DNA from: Nocardia vaccinii NBRC 15922
Lineage (GTDB): Bacteria > Actinomycetota > Actinomycetes > Mycobacteriales > Mycobacteriaceae
Reading direction: 5' to 3'
NCBI RefSeq assembly: GCF_001613305.1
Contig: NZ_BDCC01000049.1
Location: 1-64,000, forward strand
DNA: 64,000 nt
In this document: positions 52,619 to 61,127 of the stretch, piece by piece
Numbering within the stretch: the stretch's first letter is position 1
Layout of the letters: every line of letters begins with the position of its first letter
The notes under the pieces: generated by a model
The model's input: the letters and a program-made list of their open reading frames with translations, nothing else
What the model was told of the DNA's origin: nothing
Database searches by the model: none
Position numbers and translations under genes: made by a program

Positions 52619-53917
52619 TCAGATCGCTCGGCCTTCGTCGGTATCGCGCGGGTTCGCGGCCCTGCGGTTGCCGCGGTCGGTTTTGGCGCGGTACAGCTCG
52701 CGGTCGGCGGCTATCAGCAGGGTGGCCGCTGGTTGGGCGGCGATGGGGATGGTGACCGCGCCGATGCTGACCGACATCGACAGTCGATGGTCGCCGACGA
52801 TGATCTCGGTGGCCAGTGCGGATTTCAGTTGGTCGGTGACGGTGGCAATCCGATGCTCGTCGGTGGGTGGCGAGACGAGGACGACGAATTCGTCACCGCC
52901 GAGCCGGGCGGTCAGCCATTCGCCGTCCGGTGAGATGTCGCGGAATCGATCGGCGATGGCCACCAGGACCTGGTCACCGGTGGAGTGACCGTAGCGGTCG
53001 TTGATGTCTTTGAAGCGGTCGAGGTCGGCGAAGCACAGCCCGATGCGATCGTCGGGGGCGGCGTTCGCGGTGATGGCATCGATTCGTTCGAGGAGAAGGC
53101 GCCGGTTGGGCAGGCCGGTGAGCTGGTCGTGTCGGGCCTGCCAGTGCAGCTGTTCCTGCAGTTGGTGCCGTTGGGTGACGTCCTCGGCCACGGCCAGCCC
53201 GAAGTCGGGCCGGTCGCCGCTTGCCGGTATGAAGGTGACGGAGAACGACGTCCATCGAATGCTGCCGTCGCCGCGGATCAGTCGCCGTTCCATGCGGACC
53301 GTCCCCTGGCGCTCCAGCAAGAGCCGGCCGAAGACTTGCGCGTTGATCTCGTCCCACTCTTCCGGATGGGCGAACTCGGCGATCGAGATCCGGTGCAGCG
53401 CCTCGACGGGCACGCCGAGCATGTCGCTCATCGCCTGATTGGCGTAGATCAGATTGCCGTCGACGTCCCCCAGGGCGATGGCGATGGGGAAGTTCTCGAC
53501 GGCGGTGCGGAACAACTTGTCCGAAATATGGCGGAACGGTCGGGACTGTTCGGGCGTCTCCGGCGGCGGTCGCTGCTCCCGGGGGAGCGCCTGGTGATAG
53601 CCACGCTCGATGGCGATGAGCAAGGCGGTCACCCGCTCGTCGGTGTCGAATCGGGGACTTTCGGCTGACAGGCGATACAGCACCGGCGCAGTTGCGCCCG
53701 GCACTGCCGGATGGACCAGGCCCGCAGCGACCAGGGCGGCGCCGACCCGTGCACCCGCGGCGTCGTCGAAGGGGTCGGCGTCCAGTCCGTCGGCCAGTTC
53801 GTCGACCAGGTCGCCCAGCGCTTGTCGCGCTCCTGGCGTGGGTTCGGGCACCGCCCCGGCAGTGGTGAGTGCATGCCACCATTGCGACACCAGTGAGGTT
53901 CGCTCGACATCTTCCAT
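52619..53917 (-). CDS. PAS-GGDEF diguanylate cyclase
   Basis: This is a 432-residue signalling protein. The N-terminal about 130 residues are helical and unassigned. A PAS domain follows (FPIAIALGDVDGNLIYANQA, FGLAVAEDVTQRH). The C-terminal GGDEF domain has an intact active site (LTARLGGDEFVVLV) and the start motif HDQLTGLPNRRLLLERI. The RxxD inhibitory site five residues before GGDEF is absent, so product inhibition by c-di-GMP is not expected. No membrane segments are visible, so it would be a cytosolic sensor. It is flanked by a short direct repeat. Confidence 0.93.
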   Translation of the reverse strand: MEDVERTSLVSQWWHALTTAGAVPEPTPGARQALGDLVDELADGLDADPFDDAAGARVGAALVAAGLVHPAVPGATAPVLYRLSAESPRFDTDERVTALLIAIERGYHQALPREQRPPPETPEQSRPFRHISDKLFRTAVENFPIAIALGDVDGNLIYANQAMSDMLGVPVEALHRISIAEFAHPEEWDEINAQVFGRLLLERQGTVRMERRLIRGDGSIRWTSFSVTFIPASGDRPDFGLAVAEDVTQRHQLQEQLHWQARHDQLTGLPNRRLLLERIDAITANAAPDDRIGLCFADLDRFKDINDRYGHSTGDQVLVAIADRFRDISPDGEWLTARLGGDEFVVLVSPPTDEHRIATVTDQLKSALATEIIVGDHRLSMSVSIGAVTIPIAAQPAATLLIAADRELYRAKTDRGNRRAANPRDTDEGRAI

Positions 53918-54042
53918 GTCAATACCTCGGTCGGTTGGTCACCGTTCGGTGCCCGATCGGGGACACCGGCGTCCTCCTGCCCCACGATAAGACCCGTTCT
54001 CCGAGTAGCCGAAAATATCCGGGACCTGTAGAGCCTTTGTGC

Positions 54043-54084
54043 CACACATTCCGAATCAGCACGGTGTGTGCTGGCAATTCGAAC
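54043..54084 (+). repeat. short direct repeat, right copy
   Basis: This is the second copy of the element described at 52554, starting CACACATTCCGAA and ending GGCAATTCGAAC. It lies in the 337-bp gap between the cyclase start and the SulP stop; I see no gene in the rest of that gap. Confidence 0.75.
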
Positions 54085-54254
54085 CGATCGTCACCGGCCG
54101 GACGCTCCTCATCCGGGCAACGGCGTGAGGTTCGTCGGTCAGCACGCGCAGGTGCTCACGCTCGATCCCGAGGCGAGCGATCGGCGCGACGCTGGTCTCG
54201 CAATCCGGTCCACCGTCACGATCCGCCGCCCGAGCCTGGACGCCGGGTGCCGGC

Positions 54255-55901
54255 TCATCGACCACTTCCGGCGAGGGCGGGGGGCAGCTGCCGCGCGCAG
54301 GCGAGGGCATCGGGGGTGTGGGCGAACAGGTGCCCGTCCCCGCCGGCGGGCAGGGCCCCGATCGCGTCGAGGCGGCGACGGTGGTCGGAGCGCAGCCCGG
54401 ACATGAGCACGATGATGTGACGGTGCTCGAGTTTGCCGATCACGTCCTTGAGCACCAGCGCACCGGTGCTGTCCAGAGCGGTGACGTGCGACATGCGCAG
54501 GATCACCACATGCACATCCGATACCTCGGCGAGCTCGAGCAGGAAGCGGTGGGCGGCGGCGAAGAACAACGGCCCGTCCAGGCGGTAAGCGACGATGTGC
54601 TGGTCGAGCAGTTCGTGTTCCTCGGTGAGGTGATCGGCTTCGTCGAGCGGAATCTGTTGCAGGCGTGCTTCTTTCGCCACCGCACGCAATGCCGACAGTA
54701 CCGCGATGCCGACGCCGACGGCGACCGCTGTCACCAGATCCGCGGCGACGGTGACCAGGAACGTGACACCCATGATCGCCGCGTCGCTCTTGGAGGCGCG
54801 GGCGATCGCGGCCAGCGACGCGGTTTCCACCATCCGCACGGTGGTAGCCAGCAGCACCCCCGCCAACGCGGCCAGGGGAATGTGACCGACGAGCGGGGCG
54901 GCCAGGAAGATGATGATCGCCAACACGATGGCGTGCGTCAACGCCGCCAGGCGGGTGCGTCCGCCGGAGCGCACGTTGACCGCGGTGCGGGCGATCGCGC
55001 CGGTGGCCGGAACACCCCCGAACAAGGGCGCGGCAATATTGGCCAGCCCCTGGCCGAACAGTTCGCGATCGGAGTTGTGGCGGGTGCCCACCGCCATCGA
55101 GTCGGCGGCCGTGGCCGATAACAACGACTCCAACGCCGCCAGCGCGGCCACCGCCAGCGCCGGAGCCAGCAGCGACCCCAGCTGGTCCGGATGCAGGAAA
55201 CCGAGTGTGGGCGCCGGCAAACCCGACGGGATGGCACCGATGCGGGTCAGCCGCAGATCGAACAGCGCCGCGGCGATCGTGGCGGCGGCCACGGCCAGCA
55301 GGGCGAACGGCCACCGCGGCAGGAACCGGCCACCGGCCAGCATCACCACGGCCACAACCAGCGCCGTGACGATCGGCAGCGGGTCGGGATGGCCGATGTA
55401 CTGGTGCACGGCGTCGGCGGCGGCCTGCCACACCTTGTCCCCGTGCGCATGCGCGACACCGAGTGCGGACGGAACCTGCTGCAGGGCGATGACCACCGCG
55501 ATGCCCGCGGTGAAGCCCTCGATCACCGGGGCGGGCATATAGCGCACCGCGCGCCCGACCCCGGCGACCGCGAGCACCACCAGCACGAGCCCGGCCAGCA
55601 GCCCCACGGCCAGCACCCCACTCGCACCGTGCTGATGGACGATCGGTACCAGCACAACCGTCATCGCCCCCGTGGGCCCCGACACCTGGAACCTAGACCC
55701 ACCGAAGATCGCCCCGACCGCACCCGCCACCACCGCGGTCGCCAGCCCGGCAGCCGCGCCCAGGCCCGAGGAGATCCCGAAGCCCAGCGCCAGCGGGAGC
55801 GCTACCAGCGCGACGATGAGCCCGGACAGCAGGTCCGCGCCGGGGGCACGCAGGCCCGCGCGCCAGTCGGACCAGACCGGCAAAAGCGCCCGCGCGCTCA
55901 C
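54255..55901 (-). CDS. SulP-family anion transporter with STAS domain
   Basis: This is a 548-residue integral membrane protein. About 10-14 helices include the SulP signature (SGPTGAMTVVLVPIV, ADSMAVGTRHNSDRELFGQG, FGGVPATGAIARTAVNVRSG). The C-terminal STAS domain (VVILRMSHVTALDSTGALVL) regulates transport. SulP proteins carry sulfate, bicarbonate or other anions. The neighbourhood (PEPCK) makes bicarbonate worth testing (inference). The GTG start at 55901 overlaps the stop of the mini-PEPCK frame (GTGA), so its translation probably depends on that leader. I see no independent ribosome binding site just upstream. Confidence 0.9.
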   Translation of the reverse strand: MSARALLPVWSDWRAGLRAPGADLLSGLIVALVALPLALGFGISSGLGAAAGLATAVVAGAVGAIFGGSRFQVSGPTGAMTVVLVPIVHQHGASGVLAVGLLAGLVLVVLAVAGVGRAVRYMPAPVIEGFTAGIAVVIALQQVPSALGVAHAHGDKVWQAAADAVHQYIGHPDPLPIVTALVVAVVMLAGGRFLPRWPFALLAVAAATIAAALFDLRLTRIGAIPSGLPAPTLGFLHPDQLGSLLAPALAVAALAALESLLSATAADSMAVGTRHNSDRELFGQGLANIAAPLFGGVPATGAIARTAVNVRSGGRTRLAALTHAIVLAIIIFLAAPLVGHIPLAALAGVLLATTVRMVETASLAAIARASKSDAAIMGVTFLVTVAADLVTAVAVGVGIAVLSALRAVAKEARLQQIPLDEADHLTEEHELLDQHIVAYRLDGPLFFAAAHRFLLELAEVSDVHVVILRMSHVTALDSTGALVLKDVIGKLEHRHIIVLMSGLRSDHRRRLDAIGALPAGGDGHLFAHTPDALACARQLPPALAGSGR

Positions 55902-56077
55902 AGTGCTTGCGCCAGAGGTAGTTTCAACCCCGCCAACTGCTCATGCGGAACCTCCGGCAGCCGGTTCCGGCCGTATCGGCCGTCAACCGGGGCGGCCTCG
56001 GCGACCCACGCCGGTACACCCGTGTGGTCGGACGGTGCCTGGCCTGTCCCGGTGACGGCAGCGGACTGATCGGTCAC
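55898..56077 (-). pseudogene. 59-codon mini-PEPCK: N- and C-terminal ends of PEPCK joined, leader ORF for SulP
   Basis: The frame starts with GTG at 56077 (AAGGAG 8 bases upstream) and ends at 55898. Its N-terminal part (VTDQSAAV...QAPSDHTG) aligns with the start of the full PEPCK (VTDHPDAV...QAPTEHDG). Its last 37 residues (AWVAEAAPVDGRYG...RLPEV...QLAGLKLPLAQAL) align with the PEPCK C-terminus (EWIAETASIDDWY...RLPGA...QLAAMKLRLAKTL), about 17 identical by eye. The about 550 residues between, with all catalytic motifs, are missing and the join falls at a Trp-Val/Ile. The frame is open and coupled to the SulP start by GTGA, so it is probably still translated. Confidence 0.72.
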
Positions 56078-56111
56078 GACAATTACTCCTTCACGAAACA
56101 ACTAGGTTATT

Positions 56112-56127
56112 AGTTTAGAAAATATGC
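56112..56127. promoter_or_regulatory. AGTTTAG box (copy 1), upstream of mini-PEPCK/SulP
   Basis: The sequence AGTTTAGAAAATATGC begins 35 bp upstream of the mini-PEPCK GTG. The related box at 58443 stands the same 35 bp before the full PEPCK GTG. It is the probable operator of the nearby ArsR protein. Confidence 0.65.
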
Positions 56128-56174
56128 AATTAACGGGCCTATCTGGATGTCGACTCGAGGTTGCGGCCGACCGT

Positions 56175-56585
56175 TCAGGCTCGGCCGTGGCGGCGTTCGT
56201 AGGCTTCGCGTTCGGCAGCGGCGCGTTGACGATGGCCGGCGTCGGCGAGAGCGGGGGCGAGGCCGTGGCTGGTGAGGCGTGCGCGGCGGTAGACGTACAT
56301 GAGGGCGGCGGTGAAGTAGATCAGCGGCAGGTACAACAGTGCCATCATGGCCAGTCTCATCCACAGCGGTCCGGGGATCAGCAAGAACCCGCACAGCAGC
56401 ACCAGGATCGGGATGAGGATGCGTAGCAGGTAGCGGCGGACGGCTCCGGGGCCGGTGAGGTCGTTGATCACCCAGGCCGACATCTGCGGCGGCAGGGTGC
56501 CGCCGCAGATGTACCGGATGCGTTGTGCAAGTGTGGGTTTCGTGCGTTCGTCCCTGGGTGAGCGGATCGTTTCGGGGGCCGTCAC
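56175..56585 (-). CDS. DUF5313-like membrane protein
   Basis: This is a 136-residue protein with two transmembrane helices (LLRILIPILVLLCGFLLIPG; MALLYLPLIYFTAALMYVY) and a basic tail. The preceding WVINDLTGPGAVRR motif and overall plan fit mycobacterial DUF5313. Function is unknown. Its GTG at 56585 overlaps the PEPCK stop (GTGA), so it is coupled to pckG. The longer frame from 56849 is an out-of-frame reading of pckG and is rejected. Confidence 0.8.
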   Translation of the reverse strand: MTAPETIRSPRDERTKPTLAQRIRYICGGTLPPQMSAWVINDLTGPGAVRRYLLRILIPILVLLCGFLLIPGPLWMRLAMMALLYLPLIYFTAALMYVYRRARLTSHGLAPALADAGHRQRAAAEREAYERRHGRA

Positions 56586-58408
56586 AGGGTCTTGGCCAGT
56601 CGGAGTTTCATAGCGGCGAGTTGGTCGCGGAGCGCTCCGGGGAGCCGGTCGCCGCCGATCGAGGAATACCAGTCGTCGATGGATGCGGTCTCGGCGATCC
56701 ATTCGTCGGTGTCGACCGCCAGTGCCTGCCGGACCAGTTCGCGCTCGGTGTCGTCGAGGCCGGTCAGATCCAGGGCGCCGGCGGTCGGGACGTACCCGAT
56801 CGGGGTTTCCACCGCGTCGGCGGCGCCGTCGATGCGTTCGAGGGCCCATTTGAGCACACGCATGTTGTCACCGAAGCCCGGCCACAGGAAGGCGCCGTCG
56901 GCTCCGCGGCGGAACCAGTTGACCTGGAAGACTTTCGGCAATTGTGCGTCCGCGCGGTCGGCCATGGACAGCCAGTGCGCGAAGTAGGCGCCGACGTGGT
57001 ACCCCAGGAACGGCAGCATTGCCATCGGGTCCCGGCGCACGACCCCGACCTGCCCGGCCGCCGCGGCGGTGGTTTCCGAGGACAGCACCGACGCGGTGAA
57101 TACCCCGTGGGCCCAGTCGAAGGTTTCGGCGATCAGCGGGATGGTGCTCGCCCGGCGACCGCCGAAGAAGATCGCCGAGATCGGCACGCCGCGCGGGTCG
57201 TTCCATTCCGGAGCCACCGACGGGCACTGCTCGATGGGGGTGCAATAGCGCGAGTTCGGGTGTGCGGCAGGGGTTTCCGATTGCGGTGTCCAGTCGTTGC
57301 GGTGCCAGTCGATCAGCCGGGCGGGCGGGGCGCCCAGGCCTTCCCACCACACGTCGCCGTCGAGGGTGCGGGCGGTGTTGGTGAAGATCGAGTTGCCCTG
57401 ATCGATGGTGGCGATCGCGTTCGGGTTGGTTCCCTTGCCGGTGCCCGGTGCGACGCCGAAGAATCCCGCCTCGGGATTGACCGCGTAGAGCCGCCCGTCC
57501 TCGCCGAACCGCAGCCAGGCGATGTCGTCGCCGACGGTTTCGGCGGTCCAGCCGTCCAGGGCCGGTTCGAGCATGGCCAGGTTGGTCTTGCCGCACGAGG
57601 ATGGGAACGCCGCCGCGATGTAGTGCGTCCTGCCCTGCGGGGAGGTGAGTTTCAGGATGAGCATGTGCTCCGCGAGCCAACCCTCGTCCCGGCCGATCAC
57701 CGACGCGATGCGCAGCGCGAAACATTTCTTGCCCAGCAGCGCGTTGCCGCCGTAGCCGGACCCGTAGCTCCAGATCTCCCGGCGCTCGGGGAAGTGCGAG
57801 ATGTATTTGGTCGTGTCGCACGGCCACGCCACATCGGCCTGCCCGTCGCCCAGCGGCGCACCGACCGAGTGCAGGCATTTCACGAAATCGGTTCCCGGCG
57901 TGAGTTTTTCCCACACCGGAACGCCGGAGCGGGTCATGATTCGCATGGACACCGCGACGTATTCCGAATCGGTGATCTGCACACCGAATTTCGGGTCCGG
58001 CGCATCCAGCGGGCCCATGCAGTACGCGATGACGTACATCGTGCGCCCGGACATCGCACCGCGGTAGTGCTCGGTCATCACCGTGCGCATATCCACCGGG
58101 TCCACCCAGTTGTTCGTCGGACCGGCATCCTCGGGGGCCTGCGAGCAGATGAACGTGCGGTCCTCCACCCGCGCCACGTCGTCCGGGTCCGAGACGCACC
58201 AGAACGAGTTCGGCTTCGCCTCCAACGGGACGAAGGTGCCCTTGTCCACCAGCATCGCGGTCAACCGGTCCCACTCGGACCGGGAACCGTCGCAGAACAC
58301 GATGCGGTCCGGGGCGGTCAAGTCGGCGATGTCGCTGACCCAGGACAGGATTCCGTCGTGCTCGGTCGGTGCCTGCACGGTGGCCACGGCGTCGGGGTGA
58401 TCGGTCAC
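56582..58408 (-). CDS. pckG: phosphoenolpyruvate carboxykinase (GTP)
   Basis: This 608-residue enzyme interconverts oxaloacetate + GTP and PEP + CO2 + GDP. The kinase P-loop (FPSSCGKTNLAMLEP) and the GTP-PEPCK patterns around WLRFGEDGRLYAVNPEAGFF and PNSRYCTPIEQCP are intact. I take the GTG at 58408, because its length then matches the usual about 606 residues, GAAAGAGAG lies 9 bases upstream, and the mini-PEPCK starts at the aligned GTGACCGATCA; ATG 58426 is the longer option. An AGTTTAG box 35 bp upstream suggests control by the adjacent ArsR protein. Confidence 0.95.
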   Translation of the reverse strand: MTDHPDAVATVQAPTEHDGILSWVSDIADLTAPDRIVFCDGSRSEWDRLTAMLVDKGTFVPLEAKPNSFWCVSDPDDVARVEDRTFICSQAPEDAGPTNNWVDPVDMRTVMTEHYRGAMSGRTMYVIAYCMGPLDAPDPKFGVQITDSEYVAVSMRIMTRSGVPVWEKLTPGTDFVKCLHSVGAPLGDGQADVAWPCDTTKYISHFPERREIWSYGSGYGGNALLGKKCFALRIASVIGRDEGWLAEHMLILKLTSPQGRTHYIAAAFPSSCGKTNLAMLEPALDGWTAETVGDDIAWLRFGEDGRLYAVNPEAGFFGVAPGTGKGTNPNAIATIDQGNSIFTNTARTLDGDVWWEGLGAPPARLIDWHRNDWTPQSETPAAHPNSRYCTPIEQCPSVAPEWNDPRGVPISAIFFGGRRASTIPLIAETFDWAHGVFTASVLSSETTAAAAGQVGVVRRDPMAMLPFLGYHVGAYFAHWLSMADRADAQLPKVFQVNWFRRGADGAFLWPGFGDNMRVLKWALERIDGAADAVETPIGYVPTAGALDLTGLDDTERELVRQALAVDTDEWIAETASIDDWYSSIGGDRLPGALRDQLAAMKLRLAKTL

Positions 58409-58442
58409 TGCGGAACTCTCTTTCATAACTGCCAGGGTATTC

Positions 58443-58462
58443 AGTTTAGAAAAATAGCAAAC
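58443..58462. promoter_or_regulatory. AGTTTAG box (copy 2), upstream of pckG
   Basis: AGTTTAGAAAAATAGCAAAC begins 35 bp upstream of the pckG start. Its first 18 bases match 16 of 18 in copy 1. The left part also resembles copies 3 and 4 next to the ArsR gene. Confidence 0.7.
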
Positions 58463-58500
58463 AGGCGGGTCGGGCTGGGTCCGTCCGGAACGGGCCCGGT

Positions 58501-58830
58501 TCAGGCGGGTTGTTCGAGGGCCTCCGCTTGGCCCGCGACGACGCCGGTGAGGATGGCGCGTGCCGCGGCCAGAAGTTCGGCGACCTCGGGCCTGGTGATC
58601 TCGTAGGTGACCGACAGGCCCTCGCGGCGCGCGGCGACCAGCCCGGCGCGGCGCAGAATCGCCAGTTGCTGCGACAGATTCGCCGCCTCCACGCCGATTT
58701 CACCCAGCATCTCCGCGACCGTGTGCTCGCGCTGGGACAGCAACTCCAGCACGCGGATCCGCACCGGGTGGCCGAGGGTTTTGAAGAACTCGGCCTTCAT
58801 CTGATAGAGCGGCCTGCGCACTCCGGGCAT
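58501..58830 (-). CDS. cysteine-free ArsR-family regulator
   Basis: This is a 109-residue winged-helix protein (FFKTLGHPVRIRVLELLSQR, EIGVEAANLSQQLAILRRAG, then a wing). It has no cysteine, so the thiol metal site of classical ArsR/SmtB is absent and the effector is unknown. ATG 58830 follows GGAAGGGAG; the frame extends back to 58875 without a ribosome binding site. Its own upstream region has a TTTGC-N8-GCAAA palindrome within an AGTTTAG box, and the same box occurs before pckG, mini-PEPCK/SulP and in the direction of the hibernation factor gene. It is therefore the likely regulator of this locus. Confidence 0.88.
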   Translation of the reverse strand: MPGVRRPLYQMKAEFFKTLGHPVRIRVLELLSQREHTVAEMLGEIGVEAANLSQQLAILRRAGLVAARREGLSVTYEITRPEVAELLAAARAILTGVVAGQAEALEQPA

Positions 58831-58884
58831 GGTCAGCCACTCCCTTCCCGCCGTGGACGGTTTCGCGACACTCATCGGTCGTTG

Positions 58885-58903
58885 TTTGCGAAGTTTAGCA
58901 AAC
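58885..58903. promoter_or_regulatory. AGTTTAG box (copy 3) within palindrome GTTTGC-N8-GCAAAC
   Basis: This inverted repeat with 6-bp arms and an 8-bp spacer lies 54 bp upstream of the ArsR ATG (58830). It contains AGTTTAGCAAAC, the same core as the other copies. Confidence 0.72.
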
Positions 58904-58982
58904 AGGGCAAATACCTGGGATCGGGTCAGGGGCGTTGTCCGCGGGGAGTATCAGTACCTCGTCCCCGATCTCCGTATCTACT

Positions 58983-59003
58983 AGTTTAGCAAATATGAAA
59001 TAA
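58983..59003. promoter_or_regulatory. AGTTTAG box (copy 4), AT-rich, before the hibernation factor gene
   Basis: AGTTTAGCAAATATGAAAT lies in an AT-rich stretch (58978-59012) about 110-130 bp upstream of the rightward HPF gene, back to back with the ArsR promoter region. Confidence 0.6.
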
Positions 59004-59110
59004 ACAAACTACCTAGCTAGGGTCTATCGGCCCTTTCGGGCGTCGGGGCGGCGAAGCACCCTGATCCAGGCGATCGGAGCCTGGCCGGTCGAGAAGATGG
59101 AGGTGTGGTG

Positions 59111-59887
59111 GTGTCGCGTGAGTCGCGCCGGTGGGTGTCGACGGCGTTTCCGCATGTGGTCGTGTATGCACGCGGCCGGGTCCCCGCATTGGAAGTCGAG
59201 CGGTTCGCCGGTGCGGTCGGCCGACTGCTGGACCGCCTCGACCTCGGGGACGGCGCTCGCCTGCGGATCACCGGCACCAACACCGAAGACGGCCCGTTTC
59301 TGGTCCAGGTGAACCTGCGCGTCGGTGACACACCGGCGCGGATCCAGACACCCACACGCGGGCCGGGTGACGCGCTGCCGGTCGTGGTGCGACTCGAACA
59401 GCTGATCACCGCGATGCGGGCGCCGTGGCGGCCCAGACCATGGCCGGATCTCAAGCCGCTCCCGGAGACATCGGGGCCGGGCGAACTGGCCCGCCGCAAA
59501 TCGGTCTCGTTGGCCGCCAGCCGGCCGCTGGGGGCCGCCGCGGTGATGGACGCGATGGACTACGACGTGCATCTGTTCACCGATGCCGCAACCGGCCAGG
59601 ACGCCGTCATCTACCGCGCCGGTCCCTCGGGATTGCGGCTGGCCCGCCAGTGCGGCGTCCAATCCACGCGCGCGACTCCCGGCGAGCCTGGACCATTCAC
59701 GGTCAATCCCCGTCCCGCGCCGGCGCTCACCGAGACCGGTGCCGTGGACCGGGTGCGCGAGCGGAGACTGCCGTACCTGTTCTACACCGACCCGAGTTCA
59801 GGCCGTGGGCATCTGCTGTACCGCCGTTACGGCACCGGCCTGACCCTGCTCACACCCCGCGGCGACGACGCCGCCAGCACCGGGTAA
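59111..59887 (+). CDS. ribosome hibernation-promoting factor (HPF/RafH-like)
   Basis: This is a 258-residue protein. The N-terminal HPF-like beta-alpha fold is followed by a basic linker and two C-terminal S30AE_C-type segments: one with YDVHLFTDAATGQDAVIYRA, the other with LPYLFYTDPSSGRGHLLYRR. This plan fits mycobacterial RafH and related long HPFs, which stabilise or dimerise 70S ribosomes in dormancy or hypoxia. Three consecutive GTGs occur; the third (59111) has the best distance to GGAGG. It is followed by desA on the same strand after 57 bp. The AGTTTAG box upstream suggests ArsR control. Confidence 0.82.
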   Translation: MSRESRRWVSTAFPHVVVYARGRVPALEVERFAGAVGRLLDRLDLGDGARLRITGTNTEDGPFLVQVNLRVGDTPARIQTPTRGPGDALPVVVRLEQLITAMRAPWRPRPWPDLKPLPETSGPGELARRKSVSLAASRPLGAAAVMDAMDYDVHLFTDAATGQDAVIYRAGPSGLRLARQCGVQSTRATPGEPGPFTVNPRPAPALTETGAVDRVRERRLPYLFYTDPSSGRGHLLYRRYGTGLTLLTPRGDDAASTG

Positions 59888-59944
59888 CCGCACTCGGTGA
59901 CTGCGACATCCAATGTTCGGCAACGAGAAAGGCAGACAACGACA

Positions 59945-60904
59945 TTGACACGTGAATTGACGCAGTTGGAGATCCTCACGGAACTCGAACCCAACGCGGC
60001 GAACGCACTGAACCAGCATCTGTCCATGGCCAAGGACTGGCATCCGCACGACTACGTGCCCTGGGACTCCGGGCGCAACTTCGCCCTGCTCGGCGGCATC
60101 GATTGGGAACCCGGGCAATCCCGGCTGTCGGATGTGGCCAGAGCCGCGTTGATCACGAACCTGCTCACCGAGGACAATCTGCCCTCCTACCACCGCACCA
60201 TCGCCGAGAACTTCTCCCAGGACGGCGCCTGGGGATCCTGGGTCGGTCGCTGGACGGCTGAAGAAGCCCGACACTCCACGGTGATTCGCGACTACCTCGT
60301 TCTCACTCGCGGAGTCGATCCCGTCGCTCTGGAGAACGACCGCATGACCCACATGACCCACGGCTTCGCTGCGCCGATCGACCAGATCGTCGCCCACGGC
60401 CAGGCCGGGTTCCTGTACTCGGTCGCCTACGTGTCGTTCCAGGAGCTGGCTACCCGGATCAGTCACCGCAACACCGCCGCCGTGTGCCAGGACCCGGTCG
60501 CCGACCGCATGCTGCAGCGGGTAGCGCTCGATGAGAACCTGCACATGATCTTCTACCGCACGATGTGCGGCGCCGCCCTGGACCTCGTCCCGGATCAGGC
60601 CATCGAGGCGATCGACATCATCGTGGAGAACTTCCGCATGCCCGGCACCGGTATGCCCAACTTCCGCCGCCACGGTGTTCTGATGGCCAAGCACGGCATC
60701 TACGACCTGCGCCAGCACCTGCAAGAAGTCCTGCAACCCGTCATCCGTCAATGGAATATCTTCGGTCGCAACGACTTCGGTCCTCGCGGTGAGCAAGCGC
60801 GCGACCGGCTCGCCGCCTACCTGGACGACCTCGAACACACACAGATACCGCGGTTCGAGGAACAGCGTGACCGCGCCCTCGCGCGCGACGCCGCTCGAGC
60901 CTGA
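59945..60904 (+). CDS. desA: acyl-ACP desaturase, DesA type
   Basis: This is a 319-residue soluble di-iron desaturase. Iron ligands are in LTEDNLPSYH, WTAEEARHSTV and LDENLHMIF (the E...EExxH...DENLH pattern). The N-terminus (LTQLEILTELEPNAANALNQ, then WHPHDYVPW) lines up with mycobacterial DesA proteins, which supports the TTG at 59945 as start; a GTG at 59897 would add 16 residues. It introduces a double bond into ACP-linked fatty acids for membrane or mycolic acid precursors using O2 and ferredoxin. Confidence 0.9.
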   Translation: MTRELTQLEILTELEPNAANALNQHLSMAKDWHPHDYVPWDSGRNFALLGGIDWEPGQSRLSDVARAALITNLLTEDNLPSYHRTIAENFSQDGAWGSWVGRWTAEEARHSTVIRDYLVLTRGVDPVALENDRMTHMTHGFAAPIDQIVAHGQAGFLYSVAYVSFQELATRISHRNTAAVCQDPVADRMLQRVALDENLHMIFYRTMCGAALDLVPDQAIEAIDIIVENFRMPGTGMPNFRRHGVLMAKHGIYDLRQHLQEVLQPVIRQWNIFGRNDFGPRGEQARDRLAAYLDDLEHTQIPRFEEQRDRALARDAARA

Positions 60905-61127
60905 CGATCAACCCGAAAGATGCTCCAGCAGTAGTTTTTTCATCACAACCCCGCAGGACCGGAATCCCACTCCCTGCCCGCGTGCCGTCTCACCGTGACC
61001 GAAGCCCGTTGTCGCGCCGCTGTGCCGCAGCGTTATTCGGTACCTCCTTCTCTTGGAAGGGAGTACGGTACGGTTTCGCGGACGGGAGGGGATTCGCCGC
61101 TCCCGGTGCGAGATTGGATTTCCATAT

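Noticed and set aside
54043..54084. Repeats around the cyclase considered as att sites of an integrated element
   Set aside because: No integrase, tRNA gene or other mobile-element gene lies between or beside them, and the repeats differ at several positions.
56525..58606. A 693-residue rightward open frame opposite pckG
   Set aside because: The other strand encodes PEPCK with all catalytic motifs; this frame is a shadow produced by codon bias.
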